A DNA stretch of 64,000 nt from Actinomadura sp. NAK00032 (GTDB lineage: Bacteria > Actinomycetota > Actinomycetes > Streptosporangiales > Streptosporangiaceae): NCBI RefSeq assembly GCF_013364275.1, contig NZ_CP054932.1, positions 6,386,001 through 6,450,000 of the forward strand. The letters are read 5' to 3'. This document shows, in pieces, positions 49,958 to 59,281 of the stretch (position 1 is its first letter; every line of letters begins with the position of its first letter). A program made the translations under genes and the position numbers. Below the pieces are notes generated by a model. It was not told where the DNA came from, ran no database searches, and worked only from the letters and a program-made list of their open reading frames with translations.

Positions 49958-51442
49958 ATGAACCTGCTGCGCACGAAGTCGGTCGAGCAGTCGATCCGGG
50001 ACACCGAGGAGCCGGCGCACCGCCTGCGGCGGGCCCTGTCGGCGCTCGACCTCACCGTCTTCGGCGTCGGCGTGATCATCGGGACCGGCATCTTCGTGCT
50101 CACCGGGCAGGTCGCCCGGGACAAGGCCGGTCCCGCGGTCGCGCTGTCGTTCATCCTCGCCGCGGTCGTGTGCGGGCTCGCGGCGCTCTGCTACGCCGAG
50201 TTCGCCTCCACCGTCCCGGTCGCGGGCTCCGCCTACACCTTCTCCTACGCCACCATCGGGGAGTTCCCGGCGTGGATCATCGGCTGGGACCTCATCCTGG
50301 AGATGGCGCTCGGCGCGGCCGTGGTGTCGGTCGGCTGGTCCGGCTACTTCGCCTCGCTGCTGGACGACATCGGCGTCACGATCCCCGCGTCGCTGGCGGC
50401 CCCGCCGGGCGAGGGCGGCACGGTGAACGTCCCCGCCATCGCCCTCGTGGTCGTGGTGACCGCGCTGCTCGTGCTCGGCATCAAGATCTCCTCGCGGGTG
50501 AACGCGGTGGTCGTGGCGGTCAAGGTGTCGATCGTGCTGCTGGTGATCTTCGCGGGGCTGTTCTTCGTCAAGGGCTCCAACTACGAGCCGTTCATCCCGC
50601 CCTCGAAGCCGACCCCGGAGGGCAGCGGCCTCACCCAGCCGCTCATGCAGGTGCTGTTCGGCTTCACCCCGACCAGCTTCGGCTGGCTCGGCATCTTCGC
50701 CGCCATCGCGATCGTGTTCTTCGCCTACATCGGCTTCGACATCGTCGCCACCGCCGCCGAGGAGGCCCGCAACCCGCAGCGGGACGTGCCCATCGGGCTC
50801 ATCGGGTCCCTCGTCATCACCGCGGTCCTGTACGCCGCCGTGTCGACCGTCGTCGCCGGCATGCAGCACTACAGCGAGCTGAGCACCGCCGCGCCGCTCG
50901 CCGACGCGTTCAAGTCCGTCGGGCACCCGGTGTTCGCCACCATCATCGACGTCGGCGCCGTCATCGGCCTCACCAGCGTCGTGCTGATCCTGCTGCTCGG
51001 CCAGAGCCGCATCTTCTTCGCGATGGGGCGGGACGGCCTCATGCCGCCGTGGCTGTCCGCCGTCCACCCGCGGTTCGGCACCCCCTACCGCTCGACGATC
51101 ATGATGGGCGCCGTGGTCGCGGTCCTCGCCGGGTTCATCCCGCTCGCCAAGCTCGCCGAGCTGGTCAACATCGGCACCCTGTTCGCGTTCCTCGTCGTCT
51201 CGATCGCCGTGGTGGTGCTGCGGCGCACCCGGCCCGACCTGCCCCGCGCGTTCCGCACGCCGTGGGTCCCGGTCATCCCGATCCTGTCGGTGCTCGGCTG
51301 CCTGTTCGTGATGATCAACCTGCCGGTGGACACGTGGCTGCGGTTCCTGGCCTGGATGGTGATCGGCGTCGTCCTCTACGGGCTCTACGGGTACCGGCAC
51401 AGCCGGGTGGGCCGCGCGGAGGAAATCTCCGCCAAGTCCTGA
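49958..51442 (+). CDS. APC-superfamily amino acid permease (cationic amino acid transporter type)
   Basis: A 494-residue membrane protein with about 12 to 13 hydrophobic segments and the APC motif GVGVIIGTGIFVLTG in the first helix, followed by SFILAAVVCGLAALCYAEFASTVPVAGSAYTF. The sequence resembles the CAT/YhdG branch, which takes up basic or other amino acids. ATG at 49958 is chosen because GGAGGG lies upstream and the conserved region starts soon after; the open frame runs further to 49904. It stands alone between the fad operon and a broken methyltransferase gene. Substrate is not assignable from sequence alone. Confidence 0.9.
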   Translation: MNLLRTKSVEQSIRDTEEPAHRLRRALSALDLTVFGVGVIIGTGIFVLTGQVARDKAGPAVALSFILAAVVCGLAALCYAEFASTVPVAGSAYTFSYATIGEFPAWIIGWDLILEMALGAAVVSVGWSGYFASLLDDIGVTIPASLAAPPGEGGTVNVPAIALVVVVTALLVLGIKISSRVNAVVVAVKVSIVLLVIFAGLFFVKGSNYEPFIPPSKPTPEGSGLTQPLMQVLFGFTPTSFGWLGIFAAIAIVFFAYIGFDIVATAAEEARNPQRDVPIGLIGSLVITAVLYAAVSTVVAGMQHYSELSTAAPLADAFKSVGHPVFATIIDVGAVIGLTSVVLILLLGQSRIFFAMGRDGLMPPWLSAVHPRFGTPYRSTIMMGAVVAVLAGFIPLAKLAELVNIGTLFAFLVVSIAVVVLRRTRPDLPRAFRTPWVPVIPILSVLGCLFVMINLPVDTWLRFLAWMVIGVVLYGLYGYRHSRVGRAEEISAKS

Positions 51443-51512
51443 GAACCCGCCGCATTCCGCCATACGATCTCCGGGACGGGCGACCGCGACCCCCCACGGA
51501 CGGTGACGGCAC

Positions 51513-52310
51513 ATGGCAGGCGAGCTCTCGGACCGGATCGACTCGACCAGGCCGCACTCGGCCCGGGTCTGGGACTACTGGCTCGGCGGCAAGGACAACT
51601 ACGAGGTCGACCGCGAGCTCGGCGAGCAGATCGCCGCGGCGAACCCGCACGTCGTCGCGATGGTGCGCGCCGACCGCACGTTCATGCGGCGCTCGGTGGC
51701 GTTCCTCGCCGAGCAGGGCGTCGACCAGTTCCTCGACATCGGCACCGGGCTGCCGACGGAGCCGAACGTCCACTAGGTCGCACAGGCCGTCCTGCCCGGC
51801 GCCCGCGTCGTGTACGCCGACAACGACCCGGTCGTCCTCGCGCACGCCCGCGCGCTGCTCAGCTCCGGCCCGTCCGGCGCCACCGCCTACCTGGACGCCG
51901 ACCTGCGCGAGCCCGGCCGGATCCTCGCCGACGCGGCCGCCACCCTGGACCTCGGCCGCCCGGTCGGCATCACGCTGATGAGCCTCATGCACTTCGTCAC
52001 CGACGCCGGCGACGCCCGCGCGATCCTGTGGCGGCTGCTGGACGCCGTCCCGTCCGGGAGCTGGCTGGCGTTCACCCACGCCACCGCCGAACTCGGCGGC
52101 CCGCAGGTGCGGGAGGCGTTCAAGATGTGGAACGAGAACGCCGTCCAGAAGGCGCGCCCGCGCGACCACGACGAGGTGATGGCGCTCATCGACGGCCTCG
52201 ACCTCGTCGAGCCGGGGCTCGTCTCACCGCCGCAATGGCGGCCGGACGGGGACGGCTCGGACGAGCCGCGCGAAGTGCCCATGTGGGCGGGGGTCGCGCG
52301 CAAGCCGTGA
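51513..52310 (+). pseudogene. DUF574 SAM-dependent methyltransferase interrupted by one TAG
   Basis: Reads as a full-length (~265-codon) DUF574/S-adenosyl methyltransferase in a single frame: HSARVWDYWLGGKDNYEVDRE, FLDIGTGLPTEPNVH, VVYADNDPVVLAHARALL, MSLMHFV. At 51774-51776 there is an in-frame TAG where relatives generally have a residue (commonly Glu) before VAQ. A single GAG to TAG change explains it; no frameshift is needed. This may be a true nonsense mutation, a sequencing error, or read-through. The 87-residue N-terminal piece (51513-51776) holds only part of the SAM fold, and the downstream part (GTG 51810) has no ribosome site of note. Family members are abundant and redundant in actinomycete genomes. 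Confidence 0.85.
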
Positions 52311-52366
52311 CGCGCCGGGGCTCGTGACAGGGGTCACGGTGTCATTTCCCGCGCCGGGTAGGCACA

Positions 52367-53725
52367 ATGACCCGCATGGCTTCTCCAGTGCTCGTCGCGG
52401 TGATCGGATCCGGTCCGGCGGGGATCTACGCCGCCGAGGCCCTCGTCAAGCAGGCCGACGGCGACGTCCGGGTGGACGTCTTCGACCGGCTGCCGACCCC
52501 GTACGGGCTGGTCCGCTACGGCGTCGCACCCGACCACACGTCGATCAAGTCGATCGCCAAGTACCTGCAGCGGGTCCTGGAGAACCCGGCCGTCCGGTTC
52601 TTCGGCTGCGTCGAACTGGGCCGCGACATCACCCGCGCCGACCTGCTCGGCTGCTACGACGCCGTCGTCTACGCGACCGGCGCGATGGTCGACCGGCAGC
52701 TGCGCATCCCCGGCGAGGAGCTGCCCGGCAGCGTCGCCGCCACCGACTTCGTCAACTGGTACTGCGGGCACCCCGACGCCGCCGACCACGAGTTCGACCT
52801 GTCCGTGGAGGAGGTCGCGGTGGTCGGCGTCGGCAACGTCGCCGTCGACGTCGTCCGCATCCTCGCCAAGACCGCGGACGAGCTGCGCGACACCGACGTC
52901 CCCGAGCAGGTCATCGAGGCGCTGTCGCGCAGCCGGGTCAAGCGGATCCACATGATCGGGCGGCGCGGCCCCGCGCAGGCGAAGTTCACCACCAAGGAGG
53001 CCCGCGAGCTGGGCGAGCTGCCCAGCGCGAGCATCCACGTCCGCCCCGAGGACATGGAGCTCGACCCGGCGAGCGCCGAGCTGGCCGCGAGCGACCGCAA
53101 GACGGGCGGCAACGTCAAGGTCCTCAACGGCTGGACGGGCGAGCCCGCCGCCGACCGCCCCCGCTCCATCGACGTCCGGTTCTGGCGCGCGCCCGCCGAG
53201 ATCATCGGCACCGACCGCGTCGAGGGCCTGAAGCTGGAGCGGACCCGGCTGGAGGAGTCGGGCCGCGTCACCGGCACCGGCGAGTTCGAGACGCTGCCCG
53301 TCGGCCTGGTGCTGCGGTCGGTCGGCTACCAGAGCGTCCCTCTCGCCGGCGTCCCGTTCGACGAGCGCTCCTACGTCGTCCCGAACGACGGCGGCCGGAT
53401 CATCGGCCCGGACGGCGCGCAGATCCCCCGCGAGTACGTCGCCGGGTGGATCAAGCGCGGGCCGTCCGGGGTCGTCGGCACCAACAAGTCCGACGCCGCC
53501 GAGACCGTCCGCAACCTGCTGGCCGACCTCGCCGGCACCGAGCCCGAGCGCAAGCACACCATCGAGGAGCTGCTGGAGTCGCGCGGGCTGCCCGTCGTCA
53601 CCTACACCGACTGGCTGAACCTCGACGCCGCCGAGATCGCGCTCGCGCGCAGCCTCGACCGGGGCGAACGGGTCAAGCTGGCCCGGTGGGAGGCGATGAC
53701 GTCCGCCTGCCGCGGCGGCGACTGA
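52367..53725 (+). CDS. fprA: Ferredoxin/adrenodoxin-type NADP+ reductase
   Basis: A 452-residue flavoprotein of the FprA (adrenodoxin reductase-like) family, which passes electrons from NADPH through FAD to ferredoxins serving P450s and other oxygenases. Seen: FAD fold VIGSGPAGIYAAEAL, LPTPYGLVRYGVAPDH, NADP fold VVGVGNVAVDVVRIL, IGRRGPAQAKFTTKE and the C-terminal GPSGVVGTNKSDAAETV. Two starts are possible, ATG 52367 and ATG 52376; neither has a ribosome site, so a leaderless transcript is plausible. No ferredoxin or P450 gene is adjacent. Confidence 0.94.
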   Translation: MTRMASPVLVAVIGSGPAGIYAAEALVKQADGDVRVDVFDRLPTPYGLVRYGVAPDHTSIKSIAKYLQRVLENPAVRFFGCVELGRDITRADLLGCYDAVVYATGAMVDRQLRIPGEELPGSVAATDFVNWYCGHPDAADHEFDLSVEEVAVVGVGNVAVDVVRILAKTADELRDTDVPEQVIEALSRSRVKRIHMIGRRGPAQAKFTTKEARELGELPSASIHVRPEDMELDPASAELAASDRKTGGNVKVLNGWTGEPAADRPRSIDVRFWRAPAEIIGTDRVEGLKLERTRLEESGRVTGTGEFETLPVGLVLRSVGYQSVPLAGVPFDERSYVVPNDGGRIIGPDGAQIPREYVAGWIKRGPSGVVGTNKSDAAETVRNLLADLAGTEPERKHTIEELLESRGLPVVTYTDWLNLDAAEIALARSLDRGERVKLARWEAMTSACRGGD

Positions 53726-53770
53726 CCGCCCGCCGCATCCGGCCGCGCGCGAATTCCCACCGGGAAAGTA

Positions 53771-53800
53771 GTGACGGGCATGTGACCCGGGCGCTACGGT
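53771..53800 (+). promoter_or_regulatory. Promoter for a probable leaderless transcript
   Basis: GTGACG (53771-53776) and TACGGT (53795-53800) are spaced 18 bp, with the GTG start of the next gene 8 nt after the -10 box, where transcription should begin. This is the usual geometry of leaderless genes in actinomycetes. Confidence 0.5.
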
Positions 53801-53807
53801 GCGGCGT

Positions 53808-54173
53808 GTGACCGGCGGTCCAGAACTGTACGGGTTCCCCCCACCCGAGACGGTCCCCGACCTCAGGTGGCTGGGCCCGGACTACGTGTCCGTACTCGTG
53901 TACGACCTGACACAGGGACTCCTGCGCCAAGACCCGCGCACGTCCGTCATGGGCGTGCGCTGCGAGGGCCGCCCCCGGCTCGCGCCCTCGGTCGACCCGG
54001 CCGGGGTGATCCGCGCGCACGACGCCTGCTTCCCGCTGCAGGTGTTCGTCCAGGACGGGGCGGGCCGCCCGTGGCGGCTGCGCGGGCGATGGACGTACTC
54101 GGGACGCGAACTCGGCACGTCCGCCGCGTCCATCACCCACTTCTGGCAGCTGCTGTCGGCCGACGGGGTCTAG
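53808..54173 (+). CDS. Uncharacterised small protein
   Basis: A 121-residue protein I do not recognise. It has no signal peptide or transmembrane segment. It opens with a Pro-rich segment (~4-13) and contains a hydrophobic YVSVLVYDL patch and a Trp-rich WRLRGRWTY stretch. GTG at 53808 is chosen for the leaderless geometry; GTG at 53799 is in frame too. Codon usage (third-position GC) is that of a real gene. It ends 10 bp before the convergent dxs stop. Confidence 0.6.
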   Translation: MTGGPELYGFPPPETVPDLRWLGPDYVSVLVYDLTQGLLRQDPRTSVMGVRCEGRPRLAPSVDPAGVIRAHDACFPLQVFVQDGAGRPWRLRGRWTYSGRELGTSAASITHFWQLLSADGV

Positions 54174-54183
54174 CGCCCGCCGG

Positions 54184-56139
54184 TCAGGGCTTGTCCTTCG
54201 AGCTCTCGGACGCCGCCTCGGACGCCTTCGACGCCTCGGCGGTCTCGGCCTCGGTGGAGGTGATGCGGGCCACCGACTCGGTGATGTCGCGGGCGAGCGC
54301 CTGCGGCGTCAGGCCGATGTCGGCGAGGATCTCGCCGCGCGAGGCGTGGTCGAGGAACTCCTGCGGGATGCCGAACGTGCGGATCGGGACGTCGGCCTCG
54401 GCGTCGCGCAGCAGCCGGGCGACGGCGTCGCCGACGGCGCCGGTGCGGCCGTTGTCCTCGGCGACGGCGACGAGCGCGTGGTCGCGGGCGAGGTCGAGCA
54501 GCGCCGGGTCGAGCGGCTTCACCCAGCGCGGGTCGACGACGGTGACGCCGATGCCCTGCGCGGCGATCAGCGCGGCGGCCTCCACCGCGGGCGTCGCCAT
54601 CGAGCCCGCCGCGACCAGCAGGACGCGGGTGCCGTTGGAGCCGTCGTGGCGGGCGAGCACGTCCATCCCGCCGGCCCGGTCGATCGCCTCGATGTCGTCG
54701 GCCGCCGGGCCCTTGGGGTAGCGGATCGCGGTCGGCCCGTCGGAGACGGCGACGCACTCGCGCAGCAGCTCGCGCAGCCGCGCCCCGTCGCGCGGGACGG
54801 CGACGCGCAGGCCCGGCACGAGCTGCAGGATCGACATGTCCCACATGCCGTTGTGGCTGGCGCCGTCGTCGCCGGTCACCCCGGAGCGGTCCAACGCGAA
54901 CGTGACCGGCTGCCGGTGCAGCGCCGCGTCCATCAGGACCTGGTCGAACGCGCGGTTCAGGAACGTCGCGTACACCGCCACGACCGGGTGCAGCCCGCCC
55001 ATGGCGAGCCCGGTGGCGGAGGTGACGGCGTGCTGCTCGGCGATGCCGACGTCGAAGACGCGGCCCGGGAAGGCCTCGGCGAAGGGCGCGAGCCCGGTCG
55101 GGTGGAGCATCGCGGCCGTGACGCCGACGACGTCGCGGCGCTCCCCGCCGATCGCGACCATCTCCTCGCCGAAGATCTTCGTCCAGGCGGGGCCGGTCTT
55201 CTTGGTGACGAACTTGCCGGTGGCGGGGTCGAACGCGCCGCCGCCGTGCATGCAGTCCTCGGTGTCGTTCTCGGCGGGGGCGTAGCCGCGGCCCTTGGTC
55301 GTGATGCAGTGCACGATGACCGGGCGGCCGAACCCGCGGGCGCGGCGCAGGGCGCGCTCGACGGCGTCCTCGTCGTGGCCGTCGATCGGGCCGACGTACT
55401 TCATGCCGAGGTCCTCGAACATGGCCTGCGGCTGCAGGACGTCCTTGAGGCCCTTCTTGATGCCGTGCAGCGCCTCGTAGGCGACCGTGCCGACGACGGG
55501 CGCCCGCGGCACCGTCTTCTTGATGAGGTCGAGCGCGTTCTCGTAGCCCTGGGTGACGCGCAGGTCGGCGAGGTGGGACGCGAGGCCGCCGATGGTGGGC
55601 GAGTAGGACCGGCCGTTGTCGTTGACGACGATGATGACCGGGCGGTCGACGCCGGCGGCGATGTTGTTGAGCGCCTCCCAGCACATGCCGCCGGTCAGCG
55701 CGCCGTCACCGACGACGGCGATCACGGCGCGGTCGTCCTCGCCGCGCAGCTGGAACGCCTTGGCGAACCCGTCGGCGTAGGACAGCGCCGTCGAGGCGTG
55801 CGAGTTCTCGATGATGTCGTGCTCGGACTCGGCCCGGCTCGGGTAGCCGGACAGGCCGCCGCGCTTGCGCAGCAGCTCGAAGTCGTGCCGCCCGGTGAGC
55901 ATCTTGTGCACGTAGGCCTGGTGCCCCGTGTCGAAGAGGATCTTGTCGTGCGGCGAGTCGAAGACGCGGTGCAGCGCGATCGTCAGCTCGACCGCGCCCA
56001 GGTTGGGCCCCAGATGCCCGCCGGTCTTGGAGACCGCCTGGACGAGGAACTCGCGGATCTCCTCCGCGAGCCGAGGCAGCTGACCGCCGTCCAGTCGTTT
56101 GAGGTCGTCGGGACCTGTGATCGACTCCAGCAGGCTCAC
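54184..56139 (-). CDS. dxs: 1-deoxy-D-xylulose-5-phosphate synthase
   Basis: A 651-residue thiamine diphosphate enzyme that condenses pyruvate and glyceraldehyde-3-phosphate, the first step of the MEP isoprenoid pathway. Seen: GGHLGPNLGAVELTIALH, FDTGHQAYVHKMLTGR, the ThDP motif GDGALTGGMCWEALNN and DRSGVTGDDGASHNGMWD of the pyrimidine domain. A C-terminal Ala/Ser/Glu/Lys-rich tail (~627-651) is extra. GTG at 56139 starts SLLESI, the typical N-terminus, with GGAGGAG about 9 nt upstream; the frame is open further to 56634 over idi, which is rejected. It is divergent from idi. Confidence 0.96.
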   Translation of the reverse strand: MSLLESITGPDDLKRLDGGQLPRLAEEIREFLVQAVSKTGGHLGPNLGAVELTIALHRVFDSPHDKILFDTGHQAYVHKMLTGRHDFELLRKRGGLSGYPSRAESEHDIIENSHASTALSYADGFAKAFQLRGEDDRAVIAVVGDGALTGGMCWEALNNIAAGVDRPVIIVVNDNGRSYSPTIGGLASHLADLRVTQGYENALDLIKKTVPRAPVVGTVAYEALHGIKKGLKDVLQPQAMFEDLGMKYVGPIDGHDEDAVERALRRARGFGRPVIVHCITTKGRGYAPAENDTEDCMHGGGAFDPATGKFVTKKTGPAWTKIFGEEMVAIGGERRDVVGVTAAMLHPTGLAPFAEAFPGRVFDVGIAEQHAVTSATGLAMGGLHPVVAVYATFLNRAFDQVLMDAALHRQPVTFALDRSGVTGDDGASHNGMWDMSILQLVPGLRVAVPRDGARLRELLRECVAVSDGPTAIRYPKGPAADDIEAIDRAGGMDVLARHDGSNGTRVLLVAAGSMATPAVEAAALIAAQGIGVTVVDPRWVKPLDPALLDLARDHALVAVAEDNGRTGAVGDAVARLLRDAEADVPIRTFGIPQEFLDHASRGEILADIGLTPQALARDITESVARITSTEAETAEASKASEAASESSKDKP

Positions 56140-56289
56140 TCGTTTCAACTCCTCCGTCGGGGATCGGGTCTCCCCTCGCTCGGGCCGTTCCGAGTTTAAT
56201 CCCGGTTCGCCCGCGGCGCGCCGCACCCCGCCCGCGCGGCGGGTGCGAAAAGACTGACCCCCGCGGCAGGGATGGGGTAGGAGTAGAGC

Positions 56290-56868
56290 ATGGCCGTCGA
56301 AGAGATCGTGCTGCTCAACGCGGATGACGAAGCCGTCGGAACCGCTCCGAAGAGCTCCAGCCACCACGAACGCACGCCCTACCACCTGGCTTTCTCCTGC
56401 TATGTGGTGGATACGGAGGGTCGTGTCCTGATCACTCGGCGCGCCCTGGACAAGCGCACCTTCCCCGGGGTCTGGACGGGCAGCTGCTGCGGCCATCCCG
56501 GCCCCGGCGAGAAGCTGCGCGACGCGGTCCTGCGGCGGCTGCGCGACGAGCTCGGCATGCCGGAGGCGGCGCTGACGTCCGCGCTGCCCCGGTTCCAGTA
56601 CCGGGCCGTCGCCGCGGACGGGACCGTCGAGCACGAGCGGTGCCCGGTCGTGCGCGCCGTCGTCCCGGCGGGCGGGCCGCTGCGGCCGAACCCCGCCGAG
56701 GTGGAGGCGGCCGAGTGGTGGACGTGGCAGCAGTGCCTCGACCTCGCCGGGCGCCCCGAGTCCTCGCCCTGGTACCGGTTGCAGCTCGCCGAGCTGGCGC
56801 CGCTCGGCGCCCCGCTCGACTGGCCGGACGCGGGGCCGGCCGACCTGCCGCCGGCCCTTCCCTGGTAG
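56290..56868 (+). CDS. idi: Isopentenyl-diphosphate delta-isomerase, type I
   Basis: A 192-residue Nudix-fold enzyme that interconverts IPP and DMAPP. The catalytic Cys is in TGSCCGHPGPGE, the second catalytic Glu region is EHERCPV, and the Nudix-like helix is AVLRRLRDELGM. ATG at 56290 has TAGGAG upstream. It lies divergent from dxs, an arrangement that makes sense for joint control of isoprenoid precursors. Length is normal, with a Pro/Ala-rich tail (~170-192). Confidence 0.95.
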   Translation: MAVEEIVLLNADDEAVGTAPKSSSHHERTPYHLAFSCYVVDTEGRVLITRRALDKRTFPGVWTGSCCGHPGPGEKLRDAVLRRLRDELGMPEAALTSALPRFQYRAVAADGTVEHERCPVVRAVVPAGGPLRPNPAEVEAAEWWTWQQCLDLAGRPESSPWYRLQLAELAPLGAPLDWPDAGPADLPPALPW

Positions 56869-56963
56869 GGCGTCCGGCGGACCGTCCGAGGGCCCGCACG
56901 ACGCCCGTTTCGTCGCGCATCACCTCTTGATCACTTTTCCGTCCCACGTGTTGACCGGTGCGC

Positions 56964-56979
56964 GCGTCCGAACGGACGC
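56964..56979. promoter_or_regulatory. Palindrome upstream of sugar ABC operon
   Basis: GCGTCCG-AA-CGGACGC, a perfect 16-bp dyad 33 bp before the substrate-binding protein start and 7 bp after a -35-like TTGACC. It is placed like an operator for a local sugar repressor, or could form a 5'-leader hairpin. Confidence 0.45.
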
Positions 56980-57011
56980 TGGCCTCCCCGGGGTAACCGA
57001 AGGGACGGACG

Positions 57012-58319
57012 ATGCGAGTACGTGCTTTCCGGCGCCGCTGGACGGTGTTCGCGGCCGTGGCGATGACCGGTGCCCTCGCCATGTCGGGCTGCGGCGGCGA
57101 CGACGGCGGCGGATCGAACAACGACAAGTCCGAGGTCGAGGTCTTCTCCTGGTGGACCGGTCCAGGCGAGGCCGACGGGCTGAAGGCCATGCAGGCCGAC
57201 TTCGAGAAGAAGAATCCCGGTACCAAGTTCGTCAACGCGGCCATCGCCGGCGGCTCGGGCACGCAGGCCAAGGCCGTCCTGGCGAGCCGGCTGCAGAACC
57301 GCAAGCCGCCGGACTCCTTCCAGGGCCACGCGGGCGCCGAGCTGCTCGACTACATCAAGGCCGGGCAGATCGAGCCGCTGGACGACTTCTACCAGCAGAA
57401 CAACCTGAAGTCGGTCTACCCGCAGCAGCTCCTCGACCAGATCACCTACAAGGGGCACATCTACTCGGTGCCGGTGAACATCCACCGGTCCAACGTGCTC
57501 TGGTACAACCCGGACATCCTGAAGGACGCCGGGGTCGCCGGCCCGCCGAAGTCGATCCCCGAGTTCATCACCGCGCTGAAGGCCGTCAAGGACAAGACGA
57601 AGAAGGTGCCGCTGTCGCTCGGCGCGCAGTGGACGGCCGACCACCTGCTGGAGAACGTCCTGCTCGGCAGCCTCGGCACCGACGCCTACAACGCGCTGTG
57701 GAAGCCGGGCGCGGACTGGAGCAGCCCCGCGGTCACCAAGGCGCTGAACGAGTTCGGCGAGATCATGAAGTACACGACGCTGGAGGCCGCGTCCACCGAC
57801 TGGCAGGGCGCCGCGAAGGCCGTCGTGGACGACAAGGCCGCGTTCAACATCATGGGCGACTGGGCGTACGGGTACTTCGTCGGCACCGCCCCGAACGGGC
57901 TCGGCAAGAAGCTCGACACCGACTTCAAGTTCGCGCCGGCGCCGGGCACCGCGGGCACCTACATGTGGCTGTCGGACAGCTTCACCCTGCCCAAGGGCGC
58001 GCCGCACCGCGCGGGCGCGGAGGCGTGGCTGAAGGAGGTGTCCAGCAAGGAGGGCCAGGACCTCTTCAACCCGAAGAAGGGCTCCATCCCCGCCCGTAAG
58101 GACGCCGACAAGAGCCTCTACACCGGCTACCTGCAGACGGCGTTCGAGGAGTGGAACAACCCGCAGACCAAGCTCGCGGGCTCGTTCTGGCACGGCGTGA
58201 ACGCCAACAACAAGTGGCACACCGACATCGACACCGCGATCGGCCTGTTCCTGCAGAACCGGGACGTGGCCAAGCTCCAGCAGGGGCTGGTGAGCGCGGC
58301 CAAGAACAGCGGACAGTGA
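57012..58319 (+). CDS. ABC transporter substrate-binding lipoprotein (sugar)
   Basis: A 435-residue family 1 extracellular solute-binding protein. Type II signal peptide: MRVRAFRRR, hydrophobic core, lipobox AMSGC with lipidated Cys27, then a Gly/Asp linker. WWTGPGEADGLKAM and NVLWYNPDIL are typical of bacterial sugar-binding lipoproteins. ATG at 57012 has GAAGGGACGG upstream. It overlaps the first permease gene by four bases. The operon has no ATPase; in actinomycetes such importers commonly share MsiK, which would be elsewhere. Transported sugar cannot be named; the family resembles glucose/mannose- or oligosaccharide-binding members. Confidence 0.93.
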   Translation: MRVRAFRRRWTVFAAVAMTGALAMSGCGGDDGGGSNNDKSEVEVFSWWTGPGEADGLKAMQADFEKKNPGTKFVNAAIAGGSGTQAKAVLASRLQNRKPPDSFQGHAGAELLDYIKAGQIEPLDDFYQQNNLKSVYPQQLLDQITYKGHIYSVPVNIHRSNVLWYNPDILKDAGVAGPPKSIPEFITALKAVKDKTKKVPLSLGAQWTADHLLENVLLGSLGTDAYNALWKPGADWSSPAVTKALNEFGEIMKYTTLEAASTDWQGAAKAVVDDKAAFNIMGDWAYGYFVGTAPNGLGKKLDTDFKFAPAPGTAGTYMWLSDSFTLPKGAPHRAGAEAWLKEVSSKEGQDLFNPKKGSIPARKDADKSLYTGYLQTAFEEWNNPQTKLAGSFWHGVNANNKWHTDIDTAIGLFLQNRDVAKLQQGLVSAAKNSGQ

Positions 58320-59281
58320 CGGCCTCGGAAGAGGGCCTGAAAGCAGCGGACCCCGGCCGCCGGGGCGCGTCCGAGGAGCATCGCCCGTCGTTCCTCAGGC
58401 GCGCCCGCCGATGGCTGCCGGGGCTGCTGCTGGTCTCGCCGTCCATCGTCGCGATCGGCCTGTTCGTCTACGGGCTGCTGTTCTGGAACACCCGGGTCGC
58501 GCTGAGCGGCAAGCACGACGAGGTCTCCGAGTACGGGTTCGACAAGGGCAGGAACTTCGTCGACCTGTGGGACCAGCCGAGCTGGCCGGGCGCGGTGAAG
58601 CACGCGCTGCTGTTCACGGCCGTGTTCGTCGTCGGCGCCCTGGTGCTCGGCGCGTTCCTGGCGTTCCTCATGGACAAGGGCATCCGCGCGGAGGCGGGCT
58701 TCCGCGTCGTGTACCTGTTCCCGATGGCGGTGTCGTTCATCGCGAGCGGCGTGGTGTGGCGGTGGCTGATGAACCCGGCGCCGCCGCAGCGCGCCGTCGG
58801 CTTCAACCAGCTGTTCGACAAGCTCCATCTCGGGTTCCTGTCGAACAGCTGGTGGCAGAACCCCGACTGGGGAATGGCGGCGATGGCCCTCCCCGCCATC
58901 TGGCAGATGTCCGGGTACGTCATGGCCCTGTACCTGGCCGGGTTCCGCAGCGTCCCGGAGGACCTGCGGGAGGCGGCGCGGGTGGACGGCGCGTCCGAGT
59001 GGAAGGTGTACCGGTACGTGGTGTTCCCGCAGCTCCGGCCGGTGACGCTGTCCGCGCTGATCATCCTCGGGCACATCTCGCTGAAGGTGTTCGACCTGAT
59101 CATGGCGATCGCGGGCAAGCAGATCATCACCTATGTGCCGGCGATCGCCACCTACGTGGAGATCTTCGACCGGCACGACCCGGCCAACGGCGCCACCATC
59201 GCCACCTACATGCTGGTCGCGGTCGCGGTGCTGGTGATCCCGTACCTGGTCTGGTCGGTGCGCTCGGAGCGGACCCGATGA
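58316..59281 (+). CDS. Sugar ABC transporter permease, subunit 1
   Basis: A 321-residue MalF-type permease with six predicted transmembrane segments and the EAA loop EDLREAARVDGASEWKVYR (the ATPase-docking motif). Its N-terminal ~35 residues are cytoplasmic and charged. GTG at 58316 overlaps the stop of the binding protein (GTGA), and its own stop overlaps the next permease (ATGA), so the importer is one translationally coupled unit. The large periplasmic-facing loop between the first two helices is normal for this family. Confidence 0.93.
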   Translation: MTASEEGLKAADPGRRGASEEHRPSFLRRARRWLPGLLLVSPSIVAIGLFVYGLLFWNTRVALSGKHDEVSEYGFDKGRNFVDLWDQPSWPGAVKHALLFTAVFVVGALVLGAFLAFLMDKGIRAEAGFRVVYLFPMAVSFIASGVVWRWLMNPAPPQRAVGFNQLFDKLHLGFLSNSWWQNPDWGMAAMALPAIWQMSGYVMALYLAGFRSVPEDLREAARVDGASEWKVYRYVVFPQLRPVTLSALIILGHISLKVFDLIMAIAGKQIITYVPAIATYVEIFDRHDPANGATIATYMLVAVAVLVIPYLVWSVRSERTR

